Source: Salvator merianae
Taxonomy: Eukaryota; Chordata; Lepidosauria; Squamata; Teiidae
Length of the DNA stretch: 64,000 bases
Direction of reading: 5' to 3'
Assembly: GCA_003586115.2 (NCBI GenBank)
Contig: QVOM02000116.1
Coordinates: 44,029,024 to 44,093,023, forward strand
Position 1 is the stretch's first letter; each line of letters opens with the position of its first letter. The translations under genes were made by a program, and so were the position numbers. Shown here piece after piece: positions 44,456 to 55,666 of this stretch. The notes beneath the pieces were generated by a model. That model was not told the origin of the DNA. It saw only the letters and a list, made by a program, of their open reading frames with translations, and made no database searches.

Positions 44456-46044
44456 CCTCCAAAATATATGAAGGAACCATCTTTGTAGTTCCTGCTTCAT
44501 AGTTGCTGTTTTCCTTTTCACTCTTCTCAACCATTTGATGTACTTTTTTTTATTATGCAGCTTCCATGATCCTTATTGATCATTACTGTAGCTAAGGATA
44601 ATGATAGCTCAGAGAAGGATATTTTCCAAATGCTGACTTTTCTAATGTATTTAACTTCTTTAACTTCAGTTGCCACTTGTTTGCGTTTCTTTCATGTAAA
44701 CTTTCAAAAAGTCTCCATAGTTTTGCCAAGTTCCACTGATTATCATTCATCTCAACCACTGACAATAGTTGTACCAAGAGAGGGATATTTTCACAAACTG
44801 GATTTTGGTTCAAATGTGATTGGCCAATATCAAGGGTAGAGCTCCAATCACTACACTGCCATCTGATGGATATGGTTTTTGCCAACCCTGAATTCTGAAG
44901 GTGATGCCATTACAATGTTTTGAATGATTTATGATTTTGAAACAACAGAGAACTAATGTTGCATCTACATGGGCCCATTTTAGGATCCTCACAGTGACCA
45001 TGGATAAGCCACCATTCAGCTCCAGAAGCTACTGTGAGAACAGTCCAAGGTGAAACCAGAAGAAACAACTCCAACATCACTACCACCACTGGAGTCTCCC
45101 CTCTGGTTGGCTGGGAGGAACCAGTATGAATCGCCCTAGAGATCCTGAAACTGCAGGGCACTTCCCCCCTGTACTTCTGGTCCTGTTCCATTTTTCCAGA
45201 GAAGTTTTATTGTAGGGAACTCACTGCAGCATTCCCTTTGCTATTGTGAGGTCTCAGACATATGCCCAAAGCTCAGTAGCCTCCACAGCAGCTCCTGTGC
45301 CTCCCACCCAATGTGGTAAGCAGTGTGGATATGATCACGCTTTTTCATAAACACTTCTTTTTTTCTTTTCTTTTTAATGTGCATGTGCCAAGAAAAAAAA
45401 AATCTAGGTTCATGTTAACAGGGGGACCTATTTCAGTAACTCTTGTGCACCCCTGTCACCACTGATTGGAGGCATAGCTCTAGCAGGAGTGATTTACCTT
45501 AGCTGCTTTCCACCCTGCATGATTCAGCACCAGACAAATAATGGCCAACTTCCACAGCCATTTCTTATCTGGCAGCTGCTGTGGCAGTACGGAGGCCCTG
45601 AGACCCCGCAAACAGCCATGGCACACTTTGCACACCCAGGCTTAAAGCCGGTGGCCACCACTGGTCAAGGACTACTAGTAACCCAAATAAGGAGCTCAAC
45701 TAATCTGGATTTTACTCCAACCTGTGGGGACAGAGCATACCAGCAGTGAGCAGGGCCTCCCATTTACTGCACTAACATACAAAGGAAGGCCCTTAGTGCA
45801 CTTGCTAGTAAGGAATACCAACAGGTGCTGAAAGGCCCTTAGAGAGAGGGATTTTATGTGAGCCTGACAACCTCTGTTCTTGTCCTCTAACTTCCATCTT
45901 CTAATTCGGTAAGGAGATAACTGTGACCTGGTGCTAATAAAAGAACAACCAGACTTTCTGTTTGCATTCATTAAGATGCTTTGTGGTAATGCCAGATCAC
46001 ACAATGAGGCAAAGGCAGCAGAGGTAAAGTGGTGATCATTTTTT
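44456..46044. other. Unassigned non-coding DNA
   Basis: No gene is seen. Opposed frames at 44.58-45.2 kb (up to 97 codons) have no domain. T and A runs occur at 45356-45376 and 45392-45401. Confidence 0.45.
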
Positions 46045-46120
46045 CATCTTTGATTGTGCTAAATTGCACTTTGATCCACTGTGAATCAAAGTGTACCTTA
46101 GTACAATCAAAGCAAAGATG
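46045..46120. repeat. 76-bp imperfect palindrome
   Basis: CATCTTTGATTGTGCTAAAT at left and its near-complement TACAATCAAAGCAAAGATG at right. A second inner pair, GCACTTTGATCCACTGTG and ATCAAAGTGTAC, lies within. It is probably a tiny MITE or solo foldback; no second copy was noticed. Confidence 0.6.
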
Positions 46121-46371
46121 CAGATTTCCTCTTCAATACACTTCAATGCACAAGTCATAAGTGCCTTGTAATATATTTGTGTATATACTTTTAATAACAG
46201 TCATGTCCAGAATTGACAGCTAAGAAATATCTACAAGTGTAATTTAGGCCTTAGGGAATATATGTTATCTTTTAATTGCATATACCAACATACCCAAAAT
46301 ACACAATAACCTAAAAACTGATAAAGTTAACATTTGTTTTTGCTTCTTGTCTATTAAGCAGTTGCAGCAAT

Positions 46372-46398
46372 TCCACCTCACCTCACCTCACCTCCACA
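46372..46398 (+). repeat. (CACCT)n short tandem repeat
   Basis: Four CACCT units in a row in otherwise average sequence. Confidence 0.85.
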
Positions 46399-46906
46399 TT
46401 TCAAGGCAGTGCAAACAGAAATGTCTTCTAGCGATGTCTGGCAAGTTGTTGGGAACTTTTAGCTTAGGGAATTTCTCCACAAACTAAAGGAAACTTTTGC
46501 AGCCTGAGAAAACAGCTGCAGGACTAGTATGGACCTTATACTCCCTGTTGTTGAGAGCACTGGGATGGGGAATAAAACAAACTGTCAACCGAAAGACCAT
46601 TGGTGGATAGAATTTGTCTCCAGCTTCTAAGATCTTTGCTTTTTTGCAAGGGGCATCTATATAGGGAAAGGTTCTGCGGAAGAGAAGGGGGAGAAAAGAA
46701 GATTGACTGATGTATTCATTGATTTTTTTTTTCTCCAAGAGACATAAGCCTAAGCTTTTCTGTGTTCTTTTGGAGAGCTTCCTAAAGCTAATATGAGAGA
46801 AGACTTTTTAGTGATAGCTCTAGGTCAGCTGGAGGCCAGTCATATCTTCTTGCTTAATAAACCAAACTATCCTAACAGTAATTTAGAACTTACTTCCATA
46901 GACTAA
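46399..46906. other. Unassigned non-coding DNA
   Basis: No gene or recognised repeat is seen. Confidence 0.45.
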
Positions 46907-47433
46907 GGCAGGATCTGCACAGTGCAAAAATGTGCAGCAGAAGGGCTTGCTGTCCACATACTAGTGTGGACTACAGCAGGCCCCACCCTGTCACACTTCA
47001 TCGATATTGGACAAAGCATGGATCAGGCTGGGACATCCAAAATGGCATCCTAACTGACTATAGTTGTAGACCTTGACTTCAAGATCTGCAACCAGTCCAG
47101 GGTCAATATACTGGGCCACAGAAGCATGTAGGCAGCAGGGAACCCTTTGCAGCAGCTGTCCAAAAAGTACTGCTGAAAATGGGTCCAGCCTGAAAATCAC
47201 TAGGCTAGAAAAACTAAAGTCTGGGAGGAAAAGTTCCTGGGCTTCAGAGCCTCAGTACTGATTCCAAGGGTCCTCCAGACACAGTGGCCGAGCTGGAATA
47301 GTACAAGCTGTCCAAATGACAATGGCCATATTCTACTCCATCAGCAACCCATCCAAGCATGTGACAGGTTATTTGTTGTGGGACAGGGCATCCCACCCTG
47401 TCCAGAACATAAAAGGCAAGTGCAAAAAAGGCC
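46907..47433 (+). mobile_element. MITE family E, copy E2
   Basis: About 527 bp, close in length and order of blocks to E1 at 7.5 kb: CAGCAGGCCCCACCCTGTCACACTT, ATTGGACAAAGC, TTCCTGGGCTTCAGAG, GGGACAGGGC and a right end GGCAAGTGCAAAAAAGGCC. The flanks are TAA and TGA, one base apart, which is compatible with a TWA-type duplication that has since mutated. Confidence 0.7.
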
Positions 47434-49236
47434 TGAGAGTCCAGGTTAAAAGTGAGATTTCTTTTGGTAAGAACGAAGACTATCTTGGTGCCTTAAAGAA
47501 GAGTTCTGTGACTGTTGTCCTTTGCTTTTGTCTATATTACACCTTCCTAAATTGTGAAAGCCATTCTCTGCAGTGTGCTGGAAATGGTCTTGTCCACATT
47601 CAGAAACAGAAGACATATAAGAATGAAGAATTCTAAATATATTACCATATTTCCTCTTTATTATTTATTTATTTATTTACGTATTTATTACTTCAAGCCA
47701 TTTATATCCTACCCTTCACACTATGATCCCAAGAAACTGAGATCATTTGGCACTTCAAAATTAAGGAAAAGGGTGGAGTTGTGTAGATTAAAAGAGCTAA
47801 GCATCTTTCCTTTAGGAAAAAATGCAAGAGAGAGAAAATGTCTGAATATCAAATAAATGAAGTTTCTTCTGGAAGAAGTTTCACCTACTACTGAAAAACA
47901 GAGATATTTCTGGATTTGGTTATTAAGATTTCATCTCAAAGTCTAAAAAGGTTTGTGTGTCCGCAGGACCTTTTATATTTTCAGGATCACTGAATCTCAC
48001 TTTCATAATGTTTGTGCTAATTGCTGTATTTCTCACATTTCCTTCACCATTTTGGTGATGGAATAATAGCTGAGTGAGAATGGTAGGTAGGAGAGATCTG
48101 GAATGTTCAATAGTTACTAATAGTTACTAATGATGGTATTACTGGAAGAAACATTTCCATTGTTATTGAGTGAAATGCTTTTAAATGTTAGCAATAAGTA
48201 TTTGCTGTAGTTGACACATATATAGTCAAATATGAAATCAGGATATTCTCCTGGCAAGGATGCTAGGAGGTATTGAACCTGATCGGAGGAGTTGAACCTG
48301 CTGTCACAAAAATCCATGCTCTTCATACTAGCTCAGCCAAGCCAAATAAAGTGGGCAGTGACGGGCTGCATTTACATGTGCATTGGTGTTCACATCCCAC
48401 CTCTAATCCACTTTTTCTTGCCTAGAATGGCCATGAGAAGGGGGAGGGGCAGACTAGCATGTGAACAATCCCATCACAGAACCATCTATAAGCAGCTTCT
48501 AAGACATCTCAGAATTGTGGGTGGGGGGGTTGTTTGTTTTAACTTCATCTGAACACAACCATAACACAGTAGGACGGCATTTAATTCTTAGACTCATGCC
48601 AGCTTGAAGAATGGAGTGGAAAGCAGAGCAGGAGATCAGCCCTGGTTCTGGCTGATTTCAGAGCTGGAAGTACCTGATCTGCCCCAAACATAGTGGATTA
48701 TGGCCTCCTAAATCCCTGCAGCTGTGGAATGAAAGCTTCACAACTGAGTTTTCACTCTGTGCTGCTTTTGCCGCAGACCAGAAATGGCCCCAGAAGTTGG
48801 CCCTTTTTGCTCTACTGCAAAAGTGGAGGTAACACATGAAATACATGTGGATGGGCCTTTTCTGGCTATGTGGATGCAGCATTATACAAGGCATGTCCAT
48901 TTCAGTGCTCCAGGAAAGGAGCAGAAGTTGGCAACGCTCTGTGTAACAGGGTCCAAAGTTATTGGTGCTGTCAAGATGTTCCATCAACACCACCTGAAAC
49001 AATTTGCAGGGTTTTCAATCTGCAGAAGTAGATTTTTTTTCCACCCAAGCTTCCCCTGAAACAAAAGAAAGGTTTCCTTCAACAAGTCCTTACAAGTGAA
49101 GTCATTCACCAGGGCTGTGCCTACTAAACCAGGCATTCCTTCACTCTGAGATTCCAGCTTTTGTTGTCACACTGAACACCATTATAGTGTTAATGCCCTG
49201 ATAAAACAAGGGGTTTCATTCAAACATTAGTCTTTA
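47434..49236. other. Unassigned non-coding DNA, with LINE-tail-like stretch
   Basis: No gene is seen. 47658-47740 has a (TTTA)n run followed by ATCCTACCCTTCACACTATG, weakly like a LINE tail on the minus strand. 48.65-49.0 kb is more GC-rich with opposed frames and may be an old DNA transposon. Confidence 0.4.
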
Positions 49237-49420
49237 TTAGAGATGTGCATGAACTCAGGAACTAAGGTTCAGTTCGACCTAGAACCAGGGTCAAACAGTT
49301 TATGAACAGTTCAAAGTGAACTAAAAAAAAAAGAGAAAAAAAAATTACATTGAAAAAGCCCTATAAAAAGGGCAAGATGCAGTCAGTATCAAACAGTTCA
49401 AACTGTCTAAGACCCAATCC
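49237..49420 (+). mobile_element. MITE family K, copy K2 (left part)
   Basis: Opens TTAGAGATGTGCATGAACTC and is rich in GGTTCAGTTCGACC and AACAGTTCAAAG motifs, as in K1. The right end is not found. Confidence 0.5.
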
Positions 49421-49742
49421 TGCTGTTGCCATGCAAATAGGTGGCAGCTCCATTCTGGAATGAAGCTCGGGAAGATGGTCCAACACCAAGGTCATTTCTA
49501 AGGCCACAGAGAATTTTTCCTAGCCTGCAACTGCTTCAAAAAGAGGCCAGAGGAGTGGCCATCACGCCCAAGTGCTCTGCAGAACCTCATCCCGTTCATG
49601 GCTTGATCAACCAAAAGTACTACCAGAAGTACACCACATCACATCATGTGGAAGTTGCCTTAGATTTGGGAAGAAAATACTAAGAAAGCCATAGCCAAGT
49701 TAAGAAAAAAAAAAAAAGGATTTTAAAAATCTGCAGGATTTG

Positions 49743-49870
49743 TGGCCCATTCTGCGCTGGGCCTTATTCCAAATTATATTGTGGAATAGGAACCTGCTAT
49801 CCACATGCTGGTGCAGAGCACAGCAGGTCCTGCCTGGGGTCTGCTATAGTCTGCACTAGCATGCAGATGA
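49743..49870. mobile_element. MITE family A, copy A7 (right arm truncated)
   Basis: GGCCCATTCTGCGCTGGGCC, CTGCTATCCACATGCTGGTG and AGTCTGCACTAGCATGCAGATG: the left arm and loop of family A, then unrelated sequence. Confidence 0.75.
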
Positions 49871-50399
49871 ACCGCTAAGAACTTTTCAATTTCTCTCCAG
49901 GTCCAAAGCCTGTTCCTGCCCTTTCCAACCTATAATTTCTTATTACAGAACATGACTTGAGAGAAAAGGGTGAAAAGAAAAGACTAAGACAGGAAGCACA
50001 AATATAGGTGTAGTGGTTATATATTTTATTATTTGGGTTACATGGTTCTAATCCTTGATAATAATTTAATTATTTAATTTAATTTAATTATTCCAGTTTT
50101 ATATTAAAAAAAAAAACACACTTTAAATCAAGGGACTGATAGATTTTCGTTCTGAAAACAAGCTCACTGTCTACCATAAGGAAAGGACAAATGACAGCTT
50201 CTGCAATATATGCAGATGTTTATTCAGGCAAATGGTAAAAGCTTTGTTTTGTTGACAGAGCCTCCAGGCATCCAAGTTGTGCCATAAAACAAAAGACAAC
50301 AGATATTTACCACATACACACCCATTTTCTCTGTCACTTCCATTCATCACATCTCCTGCCACATAGCTGCAGCTACTCTGCTTCTTCCTCACAGGTTTG
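49871..50399. other. Unassigned AT-rich DNA
   Basis: No gene is seen. It includes an AATTTAATTATTTAATTTAA low-complexity stretch near 50070. Confidence 0.4.
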
Positions 50400-50720
50400 A
50401 TATTTTTTTTTAAGGCAATATGATTTAAACTACAGCTGCGCAGAGCGGGCAGTCATTCATTATCAAAAAAAGAGGAAACGTATCACCAAGAAGGATAAGA
50501 GTGGATAAACTTGCATAATATCTGCATATGCAAATTTGTATTTGTAGAAGTTGATTTAGAGCTAATTGTTTTAATTAAAAAAAAAAATCCAGCCCATCTC
50601 ATGATTCAGTGCCCACATCCTTTTAAAAAAAAGTCATAACAAGGCAAGACAGGATGCAATTACCCATCAACAATTAGGAAATGTAACCCAAACAGGAAAC
50701 AGAAAACCCTTTCTCGCATG
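50400..50720. promoter_or_regulatory. Candidate conserved non-coding element
   Basis: Repeat-free sequence with CATAATATCTGCATATGCAAATTTG (an octamer ATGCAAAT) and GAGCTAATTGTTTTAATTAA. Style-based call. Confidence 0.35.
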
Positions 50721-50773
50721 ATGCACCATGGGCTTATGGGAGCAGAATTGATGTTTGCCTTAAATCACATTTA

Positions 50774-51274
50774 GGCCTTTCTGCACTTACCTTTGATGAG
50801 GAATAGATGACTCTGTAATCCTCTTCAGGGCCTCTTTTGGGATGGACTAGAGAGGCCCCTCCCTCTGCTAGTACGCTTGATCTGCACCAGACAGAATGCC
50901 GTCCAGAGCAGGAAGATTACCAGTGGACCTCATTAAACAGGTCCACCTAGATACTAGCAGAGGGTAATCTGGATCATGGAGAAATGCATAAAGGTCATGC
51001 TTCCCATGTTCCTGTTTAGCAGGAGACCCCTTTTGATGGAGCACTTTATTCCACGACCAAAATGGGTCCTCCAGGGGCTCCAAGGTCAGGAACCTTTGGT
51101 CCTGGCTGTCAGAGCTTCTGGAGGTGAGCTCCAAAGCTCATGTGAGTTTCAGGGTCAATGTGATGGTTATACCAGAACAGCCATCACAGTGCAGATGACA
51201 ACATTCTGGTCTGTGATTCAAATCTTAATCTGAATCAGCTGATCCAAATCAATCCCTGTAAGTGCAGAAGGTCC
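50774..51274 (+). mobile_element. MITE family C, copy C2 (complete)
   Basis: 501 bp between GGCCTTTCTGCACTTACC and GTAAGTGCAGAAGGTCC, a complementary pair, flanked by TTA on both sides (50771-50773 and 51275-51277). TTA is the classic TWA target duplication of PIF/Harbinger transposons. Internal arms CTGCTAGTACG and CTAGCAGAGGG pair. Its open frames carry no domain. Confidence 0.82.
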
Positions 51275-51279
51275 TTAAA

Positions 51280-51680
51280 TATTGTTTGAAGCATTCTTTT
51301 TTCTCCTGTTCAGCAAGGCAATTCAGGTAAACAGCCTTGCAAAGTGGCTACTTTTGATTGCATCTGGTAATAGTTGTCACAAGTGCCTTCTAAATCCCTT
51401 CTTTTGAGTTTCAGTATCCATCTGAGGCCTCTGAAATACCATTTATTGAATCAATTAGCTGTGGTGAAACAAAGTAGCTTCTAAATAATTCAAAATACCA
51501 AATGCATAGTGCATAATTCCCCTTATAAGCAAGCGAGATTGATTTTGCCTTTGATTATCCTGGCCGCACAGCAATACTTTTGCCAATTAAGGTTAAAAAG
51601 TTAATGTTACAGAAGCAACAACGACAAAATATCACATTAATCAGGAACTTAAAAAGCCATTGGAATTCAGCCTGTTTCAT
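51280..51680. promoter_or_regulatory. Candidate conserved non-coding element block
   Basis: Directly beside C2, repeat-free: TTTATTGAATCAATTAGCTG, TTGCCTTTGATTATCC, GCCAATTAAGGTTAAAAAGTTAATG and CACATTAATCAGGAAC. Dense homeobox-like and TCF-like (CTTTGAT) cores. Style-based call. Confidence 0.42.
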
Positions 51681-52293
51681 ACTGATCAAGCCACTTCCAA
51701 AATGCCAGTTGGTGAAAAGGAGCAGAGGGCCATTTTTGGAGTGCTGATTACCTCTCTGAAATGGTTATGTCTGGTTGTCCTGCTGATGATATATATTACT
51801 CATGAGATTCATCACTGTGAAGGACAGATTTAAAAAAAAAAGAAAAAACACCAGAAGACTCAAAAGGAAATCATACTTTCTGCAGGTATATATTTGGATG
51901 TGTGTGCACGCACATATGTGCATTTGTGTGCACACATATTAGCATTGCTAATATATTGTCTAGTTCCCCCTTCAGTCAAGACTCAAGAGCCATTGCAGCT
52001 GCTTTGCAGTCCTAATGCATCTAGAATTGGGCTCACAAATCTAGGAGAAAAAAGTATATAAAATACATTTCTGCAGGCAAGAATTTTTCACACATAAGCA
52101 CAATGCAGGCCTGCCCACAAACCTGCAAATAATGGTGGAGGCTACACGGTGCAGAGCAGGTGAGTTTCCTACACAATTGCCATGGCACTCATCTGCTCCC
52201 CGCATGTAGAGAGGCAAAACATGTTGGGTGAAGCAGCTATCATGGGCTTCTTTACACGGTTCATTTCTGCTAAACTCCAGTTTGTAAGTCCTA
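51681..52293. other. Unassigned non-coding DNA
   Basis: No gene is seen. A GTGTG/CACAC-rich stretch lies at 51897-51933. Confidence 0.4.
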
Positions 52294-52812
52294 GGGCATT
52301 TCCATATTTCACATGACCTAGACTGCTCCAGCTGGTCCATTCCTACTGGAATGGTTCCCAACTGGAGCAGTCTAGCTGGCCCAGAAAAAGGCAGTGCACA
52401 CTAGGGACAACTGATCCAAGACAGGCCCCACACTGCACTGGAGTTCATGAAAGCTTTGGACACTGTTACGGGGGCTCCAATGGCCAGGAATGAAAGTTCT
52501 TTGCCTCAGAGTCCCCAGGGTCCAATTTTGATGGTACAATTTTGTGTACCACTAAAATGCCATTCTGACTCACAGAGGCATGCATTCTTCCACATTCCTC
52601 CTTTAAGTTAGCTCCCGAGTAGGATTGTAGTAGTCTTATTTTAAAAGGTCTATCACTGCCTCAGTCTGGGCTGTACACTCCATCCAGTGTGGACGGAGCA
52701 TGCTAGCAGAATGCATGACCTCTCTGCTCTATACCACAGTGCAGAACAGAGATGGCCAGAAGGGGTCTAGACCTCACATGATACTGGGTTACCAGTAAGT
52801 GCACAGAGGCCC
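52294..52812 (-). mobile_element. MITE family C relative, copy C4
   Basis: About 519 bp from GGGCATTTCCATATTTCACA to AGTAAGTGCACAGAGGCCC. Read on the minus strand its first 150 bases follow family C (GGCCTCTGTGCACTTACTGG, AGAGAGGTCATGC, CTAGCATGCTCCGTCCACAC). Near the other end is an 11-bp stem GACTGCTCCAG / CTGGAGCAGTC. The flanks are CTA and ATA. Confidence 0.6.
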
Positions 52813-52999
52813 ATAGTTGGGTTGGTAGCAACATTTGGCAAATTTTTACTGCTGCTGAGCAAAATTTAATAACGTAGTAAACAATAAATAATTGTTTGTC
52901 AGTAGCAACTTTGCCTTCATATACATTTGAACTGTAAATTTCTACCCCATGCTATCAGGAAAACTGATTATTCTATAATTTTTAATCCTACAATCTGCT

Positions 53000-53560
53000 A
53001 AATCTAAGACATCATCAGTCTCCTTTGAGAGCAAATCCTCTGCAAATCAGCATTTAAGATACATGGTTTGGCCTTCAAGAAAAAATTAATGTAACGTTTT
53101 CACAGTACAATTTTTTTTGCTATTTCTTAATGCATATTTCAGACCTGCTTGCAAACTAGCTATTCTTTATTTTGAAGATTTTGGTTCCTTTGCTTAACTG
53201 TCAGCTAAAAAATCCATTCTGAGGAAGGGGCTCATTCCTTTTCAAGCTTGGTGTCTCCACAGGGTAATTATTTCTGCAGGGTCACCCCTTTGAAGCCTCT
53301 TGCAATCAAGCATTTAAAAAATCTTTCTATCTTGTTAATTCTTTCAAAACAGATTAACTGTTTCATGGTACTTTCAGGTTTTCTCCACAGAATCACAAGT
53401 ATCTGCCTCTAGATTAAAGATTCAGAGTAAATAAAGAGTTAATGGCTTCTGCATGAGTTAATTGCAGGCTACTTTCTTGAGCTATTCACCTGTAGCAATG
53501 GGGGAAGAGGATACAACTATCTCTTAGACTAATTTTCTATTAATTTTGCAACACATTCTC
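53000..53560. promoter_or_regulatory. Candidate conserved non-coding element block
   Basis: Repeat-free AT-rich block with GGGTAATTATTTCTGCAGGG, TTGCAATCAAGCATTTAAAA and TTAGACTAATTTTCTATTAATT. Style-based call. Confidence 0.33.
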
Positions 53561-54184
53561 ATAATGGGGTAGAAATCTACCCAACCATTGAATAATTTGT
53601 TTTCTGTTTGCACTACCTGGGTGAAAATTAAATGCTTCACAGGGAGGACTTCATGTGGAAATGTGTGCCCAGCTTGGACAGCACATCCTGGTTGGCCCCA
53701 CATTTACACATCATGTCCTTCATCCTTATTTCTGACCAGAGAAGCTTCCAGGCTCTGTGCACTGACCTATTAAGTGCATTTTCTCCTTTAAAAGCACTTT
53801 GTGTGTTTCCATATAATTCCAGTCTTAAATTATCAGCAGGTACTATTTTTAATGCCATAGTGTTACTGTTACTCCATCCATTCACCCTTATGCCCTGGTT
53901 TCCAAACCTGGTCTGTAACACCACCAAGTCCAGTTTAAAGTTTTGATACTGATTCATAAGATCCAGGATGACTTAGACTACGTCTTCACACACCCCAAAA
54001 GTCTGCACATTGGGATTTAGCAATCCTACTACTGGGCCAAGAGGTGGAACATGAATACATCCAGTATTCCCATGCTTCTTTGGAACTGGGCTGAAATTCC
54101 AGGCTATAGAGCTTTTCTGATGTCATACAAATATTTCTTGAGTTTCTTTAATACTACTCCAAATCACTAGTAGAGCTACTGTTT
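53561..54184. other. Unassigned non-coding DNA
   Basis: No gene is seen. Opposed frames of about 105 codons at 53.63-53.96 kb have no domain. Confidence 0.45.
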
Positions 54185-54317
54185 GGCCCTTTCTGCACTG
54201 GGCCTTATTCCAGATTATATCCCAGAATAGGGGCCTGCTTTAGTCTGCACCAGCATCTGGATGGCATGTCCCTATCCCAAGATATAATCCAGAATAAGGT
54301 CCAGTGCAGAAAGGGCC
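54185..54317. mobile_element. Palindromic MITE family A, copy A8 (shortened)
   Basis: GGCCCTTTCTGCACTGGGCC at left and CCAGTGCAGAAAGGGCC at right, 133 bp. The part of the loop seen in A1 and A6 is deleted. The flanks are TTT and TTA. Confidence 0.8.
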
Positions 54318-54404
54318 TTAGTCTGGGCGTTTTTTTTTTCTCTCCCAGAGGCATTCCAAAAGAGTGTTGGGCATGATAAAAATATGAATGACTTCTTTTC
54401 TGAC

Positions 54405-54605
54405 CAGCGGCGGTGCGTGCCTTTAAAAGCGGGTGTTCGCTCCCGCGCCATCGCCGTTCGCGGGGCTACCGAGCCTCCGTAGTGATGCAGCAGGTCGCTG
54501 CGACCTGCTAGGTGACCTGCTGCGTCACTACGGAGGCTTGGTGGCCCCGAGAATGGCGATGGTGCGGGAGCGAACACCCACTTTTAAAGGCACGCACCGC
54601 CGCTG
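54405..54605. mobile_element. hAT-type foldback MITE, GC-rich
   Basis: A 201-bp palindrome with arms of about 95 bases. It starts CAGCGGCGGTGCGTGCC and ends with the exact complement GGCACGCACCGCCGCTG. The arms differ at only about 8 positions, nearly all C/T or G/A, mostly at CpG. The flanks are TTTCTGAC (54397-54404) and TCTCTGAC (54606-54613), an 8-bp target duplication with one change. CAG ends plus 8 bp fit the hAT superfamily. The GC and CpG content stands out from the AT-rich surroundings. Confidence 0.88.
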
Positions 54606-54803
54606 TCTCTGACTATAGATTTTGATGACTATATGCCACTTTTGGAATTAGATAGGATATGCCTTTGAGTTCTTTGGGCCATATCTTCTGTCAGTTATAG
54701 CCTCCTCATGAGCATCTGGCTGTAAGGATATGGAGAGGATACTAGTCTTCATGTCCATATAGGAAATACCATACTCAGTGCCTTTTCACAAGTTAACAGT
54801 GGC

Positions 54804-54895
54804 AGCCCATGGCTTTAAGGGTGGGTGTTCAGAACCCCCAGGAAGGGGACGATCACTGTTTGTGGGGTCTCCAGGCCTCTGTACTGTTGCATTTA
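54804..54895 (+). mobile_element. Diverged half-copy of the 54.4 kb foldback MITE
   Basis: AGTGGCAGCCCATGGCTTTAAGGGTGGGTGTTC, then GTTTGTGGGGTCTCCAGGCCTCTGTA, follow the left arm of the foldback element in order, at much lower identity. It shows an older insertion of the same family 200 bases away. Confidence 0.55.
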
Positions 54896-54949
54896 CTTTC
54901 TAAAAGAAGGGTAAAACTTCCAGGGAAGAGCTAAATTGTTGTCAGAGAG

Positions 54950-55491
54950 TAACCTGTAGTCAGAATAAACAGCTCTATAGTAATCTTCAGGACCTCTCTG
55001 CAGACTAGAGAGCCCCCCCCCCCCCGCTAGTACACTCCATCCACACCAGATGAACATAATTCAGATCAGGAGGCTCCTGGCACAAATTGCTGGTAGTCCT
55101 CGACATGGACTAGTGTGGGTAAGTCTAGATCACGGAGACATGCAGAAGGCACTCTTCTTTTCTTTCTTACCATTTTGGTGGTGCACCAAAGTGCGCTGCT
55201 GAAATGGGTCCTCATTTTGGAAATTCTGTTTCTATTCCTTCAGACTCCTCAAACGTTGACCCCAAAGCTTGTGCGAGCATTGGGGCTAGTGCATGGGCCA
55301 TTAGAGTCATTGGAAGCCAGCTCCAAAGCTCATGTGAGCTTTAGGACTGGTGCAGAAGCAGGGCTGGAACTGCCATCACCATGCAGGCAGCATTGTCCCA
55401 ATCCAATCCGTGCCATGATCTGGATGAGAAGGCATCACTAAGTCCAGAGCCAGTTGATCAGGATCATGGCAAGGTAAGGGCAGAAAGGCCC
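54950..55491 (+). mobile_element. MITE family C, copy C3
   Basis: Left end decayed. The interior shares GGACCTCTCTGCAGACTAGAGAG, CTAGTACACTCCATCC, AGATCACGGAGACATGCAGAAGG, AAATGGGTCC and CCAGCTCCAAAGCTCATGTGAG with C2. The right end is GGTAAGGGCAGAAAGGCCC. A 13-base C run at about 55013-55025 may be a weak point of the assembly. Confidence 0.7.
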
Positions 55492-55666
55492 TGTGGCTCC
55501 ATCAATGTGGACTCTCCCTTGGGGATGTGTGGAGCTGTCATGCAGGAGAGTCAATGGATGTTCTTACCTGGACCTGCCTTTAGCACACAAGGCCTGGAGG
55601 TAGTGCTACTGCTATGCTCTATGTCCACAGCCCAATGTTCTGGCAAAGGGGCTGGTTTGGAGACAA

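Noticed and set aside
54393..54620. CpG island / promoter at the GC-rich 54.4 kb segment
   Set aside because: The whole GC-rich part is a palindromic transposon with exact ends and a target duplication; no transcript start is indicated.
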